Positions 1 to 4,595 of a stretch of DNA of 5,967 nt are shown here, piece by piece. The notes under the pieces are model-generated. The model was given only the letters and a program-made list of their open reading frames with translations. It had not been told where the DNA came from and did no database searches. Each line of letters opens with the position of its first letter. Positions within the stretch are counted from its first letter, which is position 1. The position numbers and the translations under genes are program-made. Location of the stretch: contig JASBSH010000186.1 in the NCBI GenBank assembly GCA_030149025.1, forward strand, positions 1-5,967. The letters run 5' to 3'. This DNA is from Actinomycetales bacterium (GTDB taxonomy: Bacteria > Actinomycetota > Actinomycetes > Actinomycetales > BWSM-131).

Positions 1-1082
1 GCGAGATAGACCGCGGCGAAGTCCATCCGCGCGACGAGCTGCGCGAACGGGGCCAGGTCGCCGTCGGCGTCGGCGGTCACCTCGCTGACCTTCACCCCTG
101 CCACGTCGGCGATCCGCTGCACCGCAACGGACGTCCGCTCCCCCTGCCGGCCGAGGAGCACCAGCCGTAGGTGCGTGCCGACCTCGTCGCCCGCGAGCGG
201 GTCGAGGAACAGGTCGTCCACACGGCCGGCACGCGACCTCCGGGCGAACGGACCCCCGAACGTCGCCACGACGTCACCGGCGTCGTCGGGGAGACCACCA
301 TGGACGGCGGGCACGCGCGCGGTCCTGGACAGCACGGACGCGCCCCGACGGGCCGCTGACGAGGAGATCTCGTCCACACCGAGGAGCACCGGCACGGTGC
401 CGTCCAGCTCGAGGGCGAGCGCCTTGGCCGGGTTGACGAAGGCCTCGGACGACGGTCGGCACGCCTCCGCTTCGGCGTCCAGCAGGTCCGCCATGGCCTC
501 GATCTCATCCAGACTCGCCTCGATGAGGCCGAGCCGGCCCAGCGCCAGGAACGCCGGAGTCAGCAGCGACCAGAGCGCGGTCCGCGACGTCGGCGCGGAT
601 GTCGCCTCCCGCCCGGGTTCCGGCAGCGGCACGTGAACCCCCTTGGCACGGGCGCTTGCCTCGGCGAGCGGCGACCCGGCGGCACCGACCGTCAGCAACA
701 GGGCCCCGCGCCGTCCGGCTTCTTGTGCGAGGGTGACCGGCGCTGGCGCCCGGCCGCGCAGCGAGACCGCCACCACCATGTCCAGGGGTCCGACCCACGC
801 GGGCAGCGGCGCGCCGCTGCGGTGGGCCACCGGCACGGGCCCGGCGCGGCCGACGAGGGCCGCGAGTGCGTCGGCGACCACCGCGGAGCCGCCGCGGGCC
901 GCGACCACGATGGCGCGGGGGCGGTCCTCCCGGGTCCATCGGTGGACGCCGGACTCCTCGGTGAGCTCGAGCGCCCGGCGGACCTGGGCGCCGGCTCCGG
1001 CGAGTGCGCGCAGCACGCCGGACGGGTCCGCGGCAGCGAGAGCCTCGGCGTCGTCGAGCAGGACCTCGTCGATGGCGCTCAC
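1..1082 (-). CDS. SIS-domain protein, PGI/PMI-like (C-terminus cut by the left window edge)
   Basis: This reading frame is open without a stop from a GTG at 1082 to the window edge: 360 residues are visible, and probably a few tens are missing. The N-terminal half looks like a sugar-isomerase (SIS) domain: an AARGGSAVVAD loop (residues 61-71), the LPAWVGPLDMVVAVS strand (93-107) and VGAAGSPLAE (132-141). The second half (about 205-360) resembles the bacterial PGI/PMI C-terminal domain, with NPAKALALEL (217-226) and FGGPFA (275-280). The family isomerises glucose-6-P and mannose-6-P to fructose-6-P. Here the expected phosphate-binding SxSGxTEE segment reads SLRGRAPA (107-114), and the ExNHN catalytic motif region reads DDAGD (266-270), so isomerase activity is doubtful. 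It starts 46 bases after the Trm112-like gene and is probably co-transcribed with it and manB. No good Shine-Dalgarno is visible, and no other in-frame start lies between this GTG and the upstream gene. The family call is fairly sure, the biochemical role unsure. Confidence 0.85.
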   Translation of the reverse strand, partial: MSAIDEVLLDDAEALAAADPSGVLRALAGAGAQVRRALELTEESGVHRWTREDRPRAIVVAARGGSAVVADALAALVGRAGPVPVAHRSGAPLPAWVGPLDMVVAVSLRGRAPAPVTLAQEAGRRGALLLTVGAAGSPLAEASARAKGVHVPLPEPGREATSAPTSRTALWSLLTPAFLALGRLGLIEASLDEIEAMADLLDAEAEACRPSSEAFVNPAKALALELDGTVPVLLGVDEISSSAARRGASVLSRTARVPAVHGGLPDDAGDVVATFGGPFARRSRAGRVDDLFLDPLAGDEVGTHLRLVLLGRQGERTSVAVQRIADVAGVKVSEVTADADGDLAPFAQLVARMDFAAVYL

Positions 1083-1128
1083 GGGTGGCTCACCGCTCGC
1101 ACACCGCTCACACGCCGGGTTCCCGGAC

Positions 1129-1329
1129 TCACCGCGGTTTGCGCGCCTCGTCGATGAGGAGCACCGGCACGCCGTCCTCGATGCGGTACGCCAGCCCGCA
1201 CGCTGTATTGGCTGTGTTGGTGCAGACGAGCTCCGGCGTCCCCTCAGCGGTGGTGCCGTCGGCGAGCTCGCTCAGGCAGTTCGGGCAGCGCAGGATCTCC
1301 CGCAGCCAGGGTTCGATGGTGGTCGCCAC
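1129..1329 (-). CDS. Trm112-like small zinc-binding protein
   Basis: This is a 66-residue protein of the Trm112 (YcaR-like) type. The N-terminal signature is LREILRCPNCLSEL with C15 and C18. A second cysteine pair follows (C36, C44), and the C-terminal part has the family segment GLAYRIEDGVPVLLIDEA (45-62). Four cysteines in this arrangement suggest one bound zinc. Eukaryotic and archaeal Trm112 proteins are known to activate partner methyltransferases; the partner in this organism cannot be read from the window. The start is a GTG at 1329, the only start that gives the full domain; a nearby ATG at 1337 is out of frame. No strong Shine-Dalgarno is visible. It sits 28 bases after manB and 46 bases before the SIS gene, so it is probably the middle cistron of that unit. 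Length is normal for the family. Confidence 0.88.
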   Translation of the reverse strand: MATTIEPWLREILRCPNCLSELADGTTAEGTPELVCTNTANTACGLAYRIEDGVPVLLIDEARKPR

Positions 1330-1357
1330 GCGGCCATTGTTGCGGATCAGTCCGGGA

Positions 1358-2803
1358 TCAGCGCTGCCGGATCAGCGCGAGGACCTCGTCGCGCACGGCC
1401 TGCATCGTCGGCTCGTCGTGGGCCTCGACGTTCAGGCGCAGCAGGGGCTCGGTGTTGGAGGGGCGCAGGTTGAACCACCATTCGCCGGCGGAGTCGCTGA
1501 TGGTCAGCCCGTCCAGGCGGTCGACCTCGACCCCCCGGTCGGTGAACGCCTCCAGCACGCGCTCGGCCGCGGCGACCGCGTCGGTGACGGTCGAGTTGAC
1601 CTCACCGCTGTTCGCATACGGGTCGTAGGCGGCGACGAGCTGCGACAGCGGGACGTCGCTCTCCCCCAGCGCCGCCAGCACGTGCATCGCCGCGAGCATC
1701 CCGGTGTCGGCGCCCCAGAAGTCCCGGAAGTAGAAGTGCGCGGAGTGCTCGCCGCCGAAAACCGCTCCGGTCCTTGCCATCTCGGCCTTGATGATCGAGT
1801 GGCCCACCCTGGTGCGGACGGGTGTCCCGCCCGCGTCGCTCACCAGCTCCGGCACGACGTGGCTGGTGATGAGGTTGTGCAGCACGACCGGCTGGTCGCG
1901 ACCCGCGGCCTTCTCCTTGGCGATCTCGCGCAGCGCCACCAACGCCGTCACGGCGCTGGCACTGACCGGCTCCCCGCGCTCGTCCACGAAGAAGCACCGG
2001 TCGGCGTCCCCGTCGAAGGCCAGGCCGATGTCGGCGTCGTGCTCCTTGACCGCACGCTGCAGGTAGAGCAGGTTCTCCGGCTTGAGGGGGTTGGCCTCGT
2101 GGTTCGGGAACGTCCCGTCCAGCTCGAAGTACAGCGGGACGATCCGCAACGGCAGGGCGTCCAGCCCCGCCGAGGTCCCCAGCACGGCCGGCACGGTGTG
2201 CCCCGCCATCCCGTTGCCGGCGTCCACGACCACGGTGAGCGGACGTGAGCCGCGCAGGTCCACCAGGGACCGCAGATGAGCGGCGTACCGGGCCAGCAGG
2301 TTGCGCTCCTGCCGGCTCCCCCGCTGCTTCGCCGCGTGGACGCCCGAGGCGAGGTATCGCTCGGCGACCTGCCTGACGTCGTCCAGACCCGACTCGTGAC
2401 CGACCGCCTTGGCGCCGGCGCGGCAGAGCTTGATGCCGTTGAACCCGGCGGGGTTGTGGCTCGCGGTGAACATCGCGCCCGGGGCGTCGAGCGAGCCGCT
2501 GGCGAAGTAGAGGCCGTCGGTGGAGCACAGCCCGATCAGCAGGACGTCGGCGCCGCGCGTCAGCGCGCCGTCGGCGAAGGCGTTGACGAGCTCCGGCGAC
2601 GTGGGCCGCATGTCGTGCCCGATGACCAGGGGCTTTGGCTTGGGATCGCCTGCGTCATCGGGGTCGAAGACGAGGACGTCGGCCACGGCGGCTCCGAGGG
2701 CACGCGCCTCGCGGATGCCCCACTGGTCGGGGACCAGACCCCGCACGTCGTAGGTCTTGACGATGGCCTTCAGGGAGCCGGGGTGACTGCGGTCGGTCGC
2801 CAC
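1358..2803 (-). CDS. manB: Phosphomannomutase/phosphoglucomutase (alpha-D-phosphohexomutase family)
   Basis: This 481-residue cytoplasmic enzyme interconverts mannose-6-phosphate and mannose-1-phosphate, the precursor of GDP-mannose for envelope glycans; phosphoglucomutase activity is also possible in this family. All four hallmark sites are present: the phosphoserine loop TASHNPxxxNGIK with Ser115, the Mg-binding loop DGDADR with Asp264, Asp266 and Asp268, the sugar-specificity loop GGEHS (350-354), and the C-terminal phosphate-binding loop RPSNTEP (447-453). The frame stays open further upstream to an ATG at 3037, but that extension overlaps the zinc-ribbon gene antiparallel-free on the same strand in another frame and is low-complexity Arg/Pro. 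The GTG at 2803 places the conserved KTYDVRG at residues 16-22, as in homologues. Only a weak AGG lies upstream. It is followed closely by the Trm112-like and SIS genes. The start is likely but not certain. Confidence 0.95.
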   Translation of the reverse strand: MATDRSHPGSLKAIVKTYDVRGLVPDQWGIREARALGAAVADVLVFDPDDAGDPKPKPLVIGHDMRPTSPELVNAFADGALTRGADVLLIGLCSTDGLYFASGSLDAPGAMFTASHNPAGFNGIKLCRAGAKAVGHESGLDDVRQVAERYLASGVHAAKQRGSRQERNLLARYAAHLRSLVDLRGSRPLTVVVDAGNGMAGHTVPAVLGTSAGLDALPLRIVPLYFELDGTFPNHEANPLKPENLLYLQRAVKEHDADIGLAFDGDADRCFFVDERGEPVSASAVTALVALREIAKEKAAGRDQPVVLHNLITSHVVPELVSDAGGTPVRTRVGHSIIKAEMARTGAVFGGEHSAHFYFRDFWGADTGMLAAMHVLAALGESDVPLSQLVAAYDPYANSGEVNSTVTDAVAAAERVLEAFTDRGVEVDRLDGLTISDSAGEWWFNLRPSNTEPLLRLNVEAHDEPTMQAVRDEVLALIRQR

Positions 2804-2810
2804 GACGCCG

Positions 2811-2840
2811 AGCCTAGTGACGGGCTGTGTGGCCAGTCGG
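2811..2840 (-). promoter_or_regulatory. Possible manB promoter, maybe leaderless
   Basis: On the minus strand a TAGGCT hexamer (complement of 2811-2816) fits the actinobacterial -10 pattern TANNNT. It ends 7 bases before the GTG of manB, and CCGACT lies 18 bases upstream as a weak -35. With this spacing transcription would begin at or very near the start codon, which would explain the lack of a clear Shine-Dalgarno. This is motif spotting only; the short motifs can occur by chance. Confidence 0.25.
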
Positions 2841-2877
2841 TGTGGGCCAGGCGGCCGGCTTGGCCGGTCGTCGGGAC

Positions 2878-3186
2878 TCAGGCGGTCTTGCGGGTGCGGG
2901 CGAGGACGGACTCCATGCTGAGCTCGACACCGCCGGCGTCCCAGCGGCGGGACTCGCAGCGGTGGCAGGAGCTGAACATCACGTCCGTGCCGTCCGTGAG
3001 GCGCATCTGCAGGCGGGTGAGCTGCGTGCCGCCGCACTCGTGGCAGGTCGCTCGGGTGTGCTCGGAACGCTGGGTGAGCGAGCCCAGCGGAGCCGTCGGC
3101 TCGCCCTGGCTCCGGCGGCGCGAACGCTGGGCCGGGATGAGCCGGGCGTCGCTGGCTGCGGTGACGCTGGGCATAGCGCTGGGCAT
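2878..3186 (-). CDS. Small zinc-ribbon protein of unknown function
   Basis: This protein of 102 residues has a disordered, basic N-terminus (1-45, with RSRRRS at 21-26) and one C-terminal zinc ribbon: CHEC (C48, C51), then 22 residues, then CHRC (C74, C77) followed by ESRRW. The order CxxCG, a hydrophobic stretch, TDGTDV, an aromatic residue, CxxC and a Trp resembles TFIIS/RPB9-type ribbons, although the acidic DE pair of TFIIS is absent. Similar short proteins seem to be widespread in actinobacteria, but I know of no assigned function. The ATG at 3186 is chosen because GGAGG lies 7 bases before it. An in-frame ATG at 3282 would add 32 residues of non-domain sequence with no such site. The gene ends 74 bases before manB, possibly reading into it. 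It diverges from the DUF3499 gene. A nucleic-acid or RNA-polymerase partner is a guess. Confidence 0.8.
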   Translation of the reverse strand: MPSAMPSVTAASDARLIPAQRSRRRSQGEPTAPLGSLTQRSEHTRATCHECGGTQLTRLQMRLTDGTDVMFSSCHRCESRRWDAGGVELSMESVLARTRKTA

Positions 3187-3193
3187 TCGGTTT

Positions 3194-3198
3194 CCTCC
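3194..3198 (-). promoter_or_regulatory. Strong ribosome binding site of the zinc-ribbon gene
   Basis: The minus strand reads GGAGG, 7 bases and then ATG (3186). It is the best Shine-Dalgarno before any gene in this window and decides the start of the zinc-ribbon protein in favour of the shorter form. Confidence 0.75.
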
Positions 3199-3330
3199 GT
3201 GGACCTTCACGAGCGGGAGGCCGACGACGCCGGCCACCCGCTGTATCGGGCGGGACGCTTCAAGAACTTGAGCCTTCGACATCTATGACGCGCACGAGGC
3301 GTGAAGTTCACCCGATCGGAGTAGTGCCAA

Positions 3331-3346
3331 CGGTGCCATCGCACCG
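3331..3346. repeat. Short perfect hairpin
   Basis: CGGTGC (3331-3336) and GCACCG (3341-3346) are exact inverted copies around a CATC loop. The hairpin stands 9 bases left of the 60-nt hairpin, so the two could form a double stem-loop in a transcript of either strand. Confidence 0.5.
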
Positions 3347-3355
3347 GATGCCTCC

Positions 3356-3415
3356 TTCTCTGGTGGGTTTTCGTGGTGTCGATCGGCTTCGAGACCACGT
3401 AAACCCACCAGAGAA
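3356..3415. repeat. 60-nt near-perfect inverted repeat
   Basis: The arms pair as follows: 15 bp outermost (TTCTCTGGTGGGTTT at 3356-3370 with its exact complement at 3401-3415), a T-T mismatch, 6 bp (CGTGGT 3372-3377 with 3394-3399), a G-G mismatch, 4 bp (TCGA 3379-3382 with 3389-3392), and a 6-nt loop. That is 25 of 27 possible pairs in register. It has no T-run on either side, and it lies between divergent genes, so a simple terminator is not the obvious reading. A dispersed palindromic repeat (REP- or MITE-like), an attenuator in a 5' leader, or a protein-binding site are the alternatives. Confidence 0.9.
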
Positions 3416-3532
3416 CGCGGGCTCAGCAGGCGAGCAGCCGGGAGCAGCCGCATGGGAGCGGCCGACGACACGGTGGCCGCATCGAGCACCAATGCCGCCG
3501 GGTGTCGGCCGCACCGAGTACCGTCAGGCGCC

Positions 3533-3901
3533 GTGGGCAGATCGCGACGTTGCAGCAGGAGCACCTGCACGAGGCCGGCTGTGGCGACGCTGACGTACGT
3601 GTACTCCGACTCGACGGCCGTTCTCGGGCCGCTCGCCCTCTACGCCGAGCCGCACTGCTACGACCTGTGCGCCGAGCACGCCGAGCGCCTGACCGCCCCC
3701 CGCGGGTGGGAGGTGGTGCGCCTGGCTCCTGAGGTCCTCGACCAGGGTCCGAGCCACGACGACCTGCTCGCGCTGGCCGACGCCGTCAGGGAGGCAGCCC
3801 GACCCGACCCGGCGCCCGCCGTCGAGGAGCTGCCGTCCCGCACGGTCGAGGTCGGCCGGCGCGGCCACCTGCGGGTGCTGCGCGACTCCGGCGAAGGCTG
3901 A
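3533..3901 (+). CDS. DUF3499 family protein
   Basis: This is a 122-residue protein. The N-terminal half carries the family signature: RRCSRSTC (C7, C12), PAVATLTYVYSDSTAVLGPL (15-34), AEPHCYDLCAEHAERL (39-54) and TAPRGWEVVRL (54-64). C7, C12, C46 and H49 are the likely zinc ligands, with C42 as an extra cysteine. The C-terminal half (65-122) is less conserved and acidic or basic by turns. The function of the family is unknown. The GTG at 3533 is chosen because it puts the conserved RRCSR near residue 5, as in homologues; an in-frame ATG at 3452 would add 27 residues of unrelated sequence. There is no Shine-Dalgarno, but a possible -10 (TACCGT) lies 8 bases upstream, so a leaderless message is possible. 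The Zincin_1-like gene follows 53 bases downstream on the same strand, and the pairing of these two genes is typical of actinobacteria. Confidence 0.88.
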   Translation: MGRSRRCSRSTCTRPAVATLTYVYSDSTAVLGPLALYAEPHCYDLCAEHAERLTAPRGWEVVRLAPEVLDQGPSHDDLLALADAVREAARPDPAPAVEELPSRTVEVGRRGHLRVLRDSGEG

Positions 3902-3918
3902 CCGTCCCCGCCGCCGGA

Positions 3919-3976
3919 ACTGCTGATGGCCCGAACCCGCCACCGGGACTGCTGATGGCCCGAACCCGCCACCGGG
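3919..3976 (+). repeat. Exact 29-bp tandem duplication across a start codon
   Basis: Two identical 29-base units (3919-3947 and 3948-3976) lie head to tail; each begins ACTGCTGATGGCCCG and ends GCCACCGGG. Each contains the same ATG context, so the start of the Zincin_1-like gene exists twice (3926 and 3955). As 29 is not a multiple of three, the upstream ATG is out of frame and opens a 9-residue peptide (MARTRHRDC). Its TGA (3953-3955) shares a base with the true ATG. Confidence 0.95.
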
Positions 3977-4371
3977 ACCGCCGCGGACGAGGACTGCGCG
4001 GACCACTGCTGCCGGCGTCCCTGCCCGCTGCCCGCACCCGCGCCGAGCGCTTCGACGACCTCGTGCTGGACGCGGTCGACCGCATCGGCGACGAGTGGCG
4101 CCCACAGGTGGAGCCGATCGAGTTCGGGGTTGAGGACGTGCCCCCGAACGACCCGTCACCGTGGGAGGCCGGCGAGGTCCCCCTCGGCCGCTACTTCCCC
4201 CAGGACCGTGGCCTGCCGCCTCGGGTCGTGGTGTACCGCCGGCCGGTGGAGACCCGCGCCGAGGACGAGGCGGACCTTGCCGACCTCATCCGCCAGGTCG
4301 TGATCGAGCAGGTGGCCCATGCCTTGGGCGTGGACCCTGAGCGGCTGGACCCGCGCTACGGCCGCGACTGA
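3955..4371 (+). CDS. Zincin_1 / metallopeptidase-family-like protein, degenerate active site
   Basis: This protein of 138 residues resembles the actinobacterial branch of the small 'metallopeptidase family' (Zincin_1, formerly DUF1025). Recognisable segments are the basic start RHRDRRGRGLRGPLLP (5-20), RTRAERFDDLVLDAVDRI (27-44), EFGVEDVPP (56-64), GEVPLGRYFPQ (73-83), RVVVYRRPVE (90-99), and the C-terminal helix that should carry HExxH. Here that helix reads VVIEQVAHALGVDPE: the first His is Ile and the fifth position is Ala, with a His one place later. Zinc peptidase activity is therefore unlikely unless the ligands differ. The ATG at 3955 is kept because the conserved basic N-terminus begins there. 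It lies in the second copy of the 29-bp duplication. Expression may be coupled to a mini-ORF in the first copy. It follows DUF3499 by 53 bases and converges on DUF5719. Confidence 0.85.
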   Translation: MARTRHRDRRGRGLRGPLLPASLPAARTRAERFDDLVLDAVDRIGDEWRPQVEPIEFGVEDVPPNDPSPWEAGEVPLGRYFPQDRGLPPRVVVYRRPVETRAEDEADLADLIRQVVIEQVAHALGVDPERLDPRYGRD

Positions 4372-4442
4372 CCCACGCCGCTCCTCGCACCATTCCGGGC
4401 GTGATCATGCAGTTCTGCACGGCCGGGTCTATGGGTGCAGCC

Positions 4443-4489
4443 GTGGATGCAGGAAAAGTGCGCTTGGACAACCACTTTGCTGCATCCAT
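4443..4489. repeat. Imperfect stem-loop downstream of the Zincin_1-like gene
   Basis: GGATGCAG (4445-4452) pairs with CTGCATCC (4480-4487), and AAAGTG (4455-4460) with CACTTT (4473-4478). A small internal loop separates the two stems and a 12-nt loop closes them; one more A-T and one G-T pair extend the base. It starts 71 bases after the stop codon of the plus-strand gene and could serve as its terminator, though no T-run follows. Confidence 0.65.
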
Positions 4490-4514
4490 CGCTGCATCCA
4501 TCGCTGCAGTCATT
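4479..4514. repeat. 12-bp tandem repeat, two exact copies plus a partial one
   Basis: GCTGCATCCATC occurs at 4479-4490 and 4491-4502, followed by a diverged third unit GCTGCAGTCATT at 4503-4514. Each exact copy carries CTGCATCC, the right arm of the adjacent stem-loop, so the left arm has two possible partners. Confidence 0.85.
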
Positions 4515-4566
4515 CACCACAGCCAGGCGCACACCGGGCGCTGAACCGGGTTTTCATGATCACCGC

Positions 4567-4589
4567 GATGGGGGTGGGTGGCCCCCATC
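4567..4589 (-). terminator. Hairpin after the DUF5719 stop codon
   Basis: GATGGGGG (4567-4574) and CCCCCATC (4582-4589) are perfect 8-bp arms around a 7-nt loop, beginning 6 bases past the DUF5719 stop on the minus strand. Position and GC-rich stem fit a factor-independent terminator of the kind seen in high-GC bacteria; only a short A/T stretch lies beyond (complement of 4551-4554), so efficiency is uncertain. Confidence 0.5.
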
Positions 4590-4595
4590 CTGGGA

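Larger units (their letters stand above)
3187..3532. other. Divergent intergenic region between the zinc-ribbon and DUF3499 genes
   Basis: These 346 bases separate two divergent genes and should contain both promoters. On the minus strand, TGAACT (complement of 3305-3310) and ATAGAT (complement of 3281-3286) are 18 bases apart and could form a promoter for the zinc-ribbon gene. On the plus strand TACCGT (3519-3524), 8 bases before the DUF3499 GTG, could be a -10 element. Both are weak guesses. There is also a short near-palindrome TCAAG-AA-CTTGA at 3260-3271, a small perfect hairpin at 3331-3346 and the long hairpin at 3356-3415. No convincing long gene is present; one short frame with a good ribosome site (3207-3344, minus) is discussed in the findings. 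Confidence 0.6.
4372..4595. other. Structured convergent intergenic region
   Basis: These 224 bases lie between the 3' ends of the Zincin_1-like and DUF5719 genes. The region is visibly richer in A and T than the genes around it. It contains a pair of inverted GTGATCATG motifs (4401-4409 and, as CATGATCAC, 4555-4563), the palindrome TGCAG-TT-CTGCA (4408-4419), a long imperfect hairpin (4443-4489), a 12-bp tandem repeat (4479-4514) and a G/C hairpin just after the DUF5719 stop (4567-4589). No convincing gene is present. It may hold terminators for both genes, or a short palindromic insertion. Confidence 0.6.

Noticed and set aside
1355..1378. Direct repeat GGATCAGCGC (1355-1364 and 1369-1378) across the manB stop codon.
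   Set aside because: It is only 10 bp long, partly coding, and explained by chance in GC-rich sequence; I see no further structure.
1004..2248. Long plus-strand frame (414 codons) opposite manB and the Trm112-like gene.
   Set aside because: It is the antisense shadow of conserved genes in high-GC DNA, rich in Arg, His, Gly and Val, and crosses several gene boundaries.
2804..2877. GGCCGG-rich short inverted repeats between manB and the zinc-ribbon gene.
   Set aside because: The arms are about 6 bp, self-palindromic and typical of GC-rich spacers; not enough to call a terminator.
2804..3037. Extension of manB upstream to an ATG at 3037 (78 extra residues).
   Set aside because: The extension overlaps the well-supported zinc-ribbon gene in another frame, is Arg/Pro/His-rich low-complexity sequence, and is absent from the conserved family N-terminus, which fits the GTG at 2803.
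2276..3271. Plus-strand frame of 331 codons opposite the 5' part of manB and the zinc-ribbon gene.
   Set aside because: It lies antisense to two supported genes and has no recognisable domain.
3187..3282. Extension of the zinc-ribbon gene to an ATG at 3282.
   Set aside because: The ATG at 3186 has a GGAGG at ideal distance; the extension shows no domain and no comparable ribosome site.
3524..4159. Minus-strand frame of 211 codons opposite DUF3499 and the Zincin_1-like gene.
   Set aside because: It is a low-complexity Arg/Gly/Pro shadow of two conserved plus-strand genes.
4479..4514. Possible CRISPR-like array.
   Set aside because: The 12-bp units are directly adjacent without spacers, and no cas gene is present.
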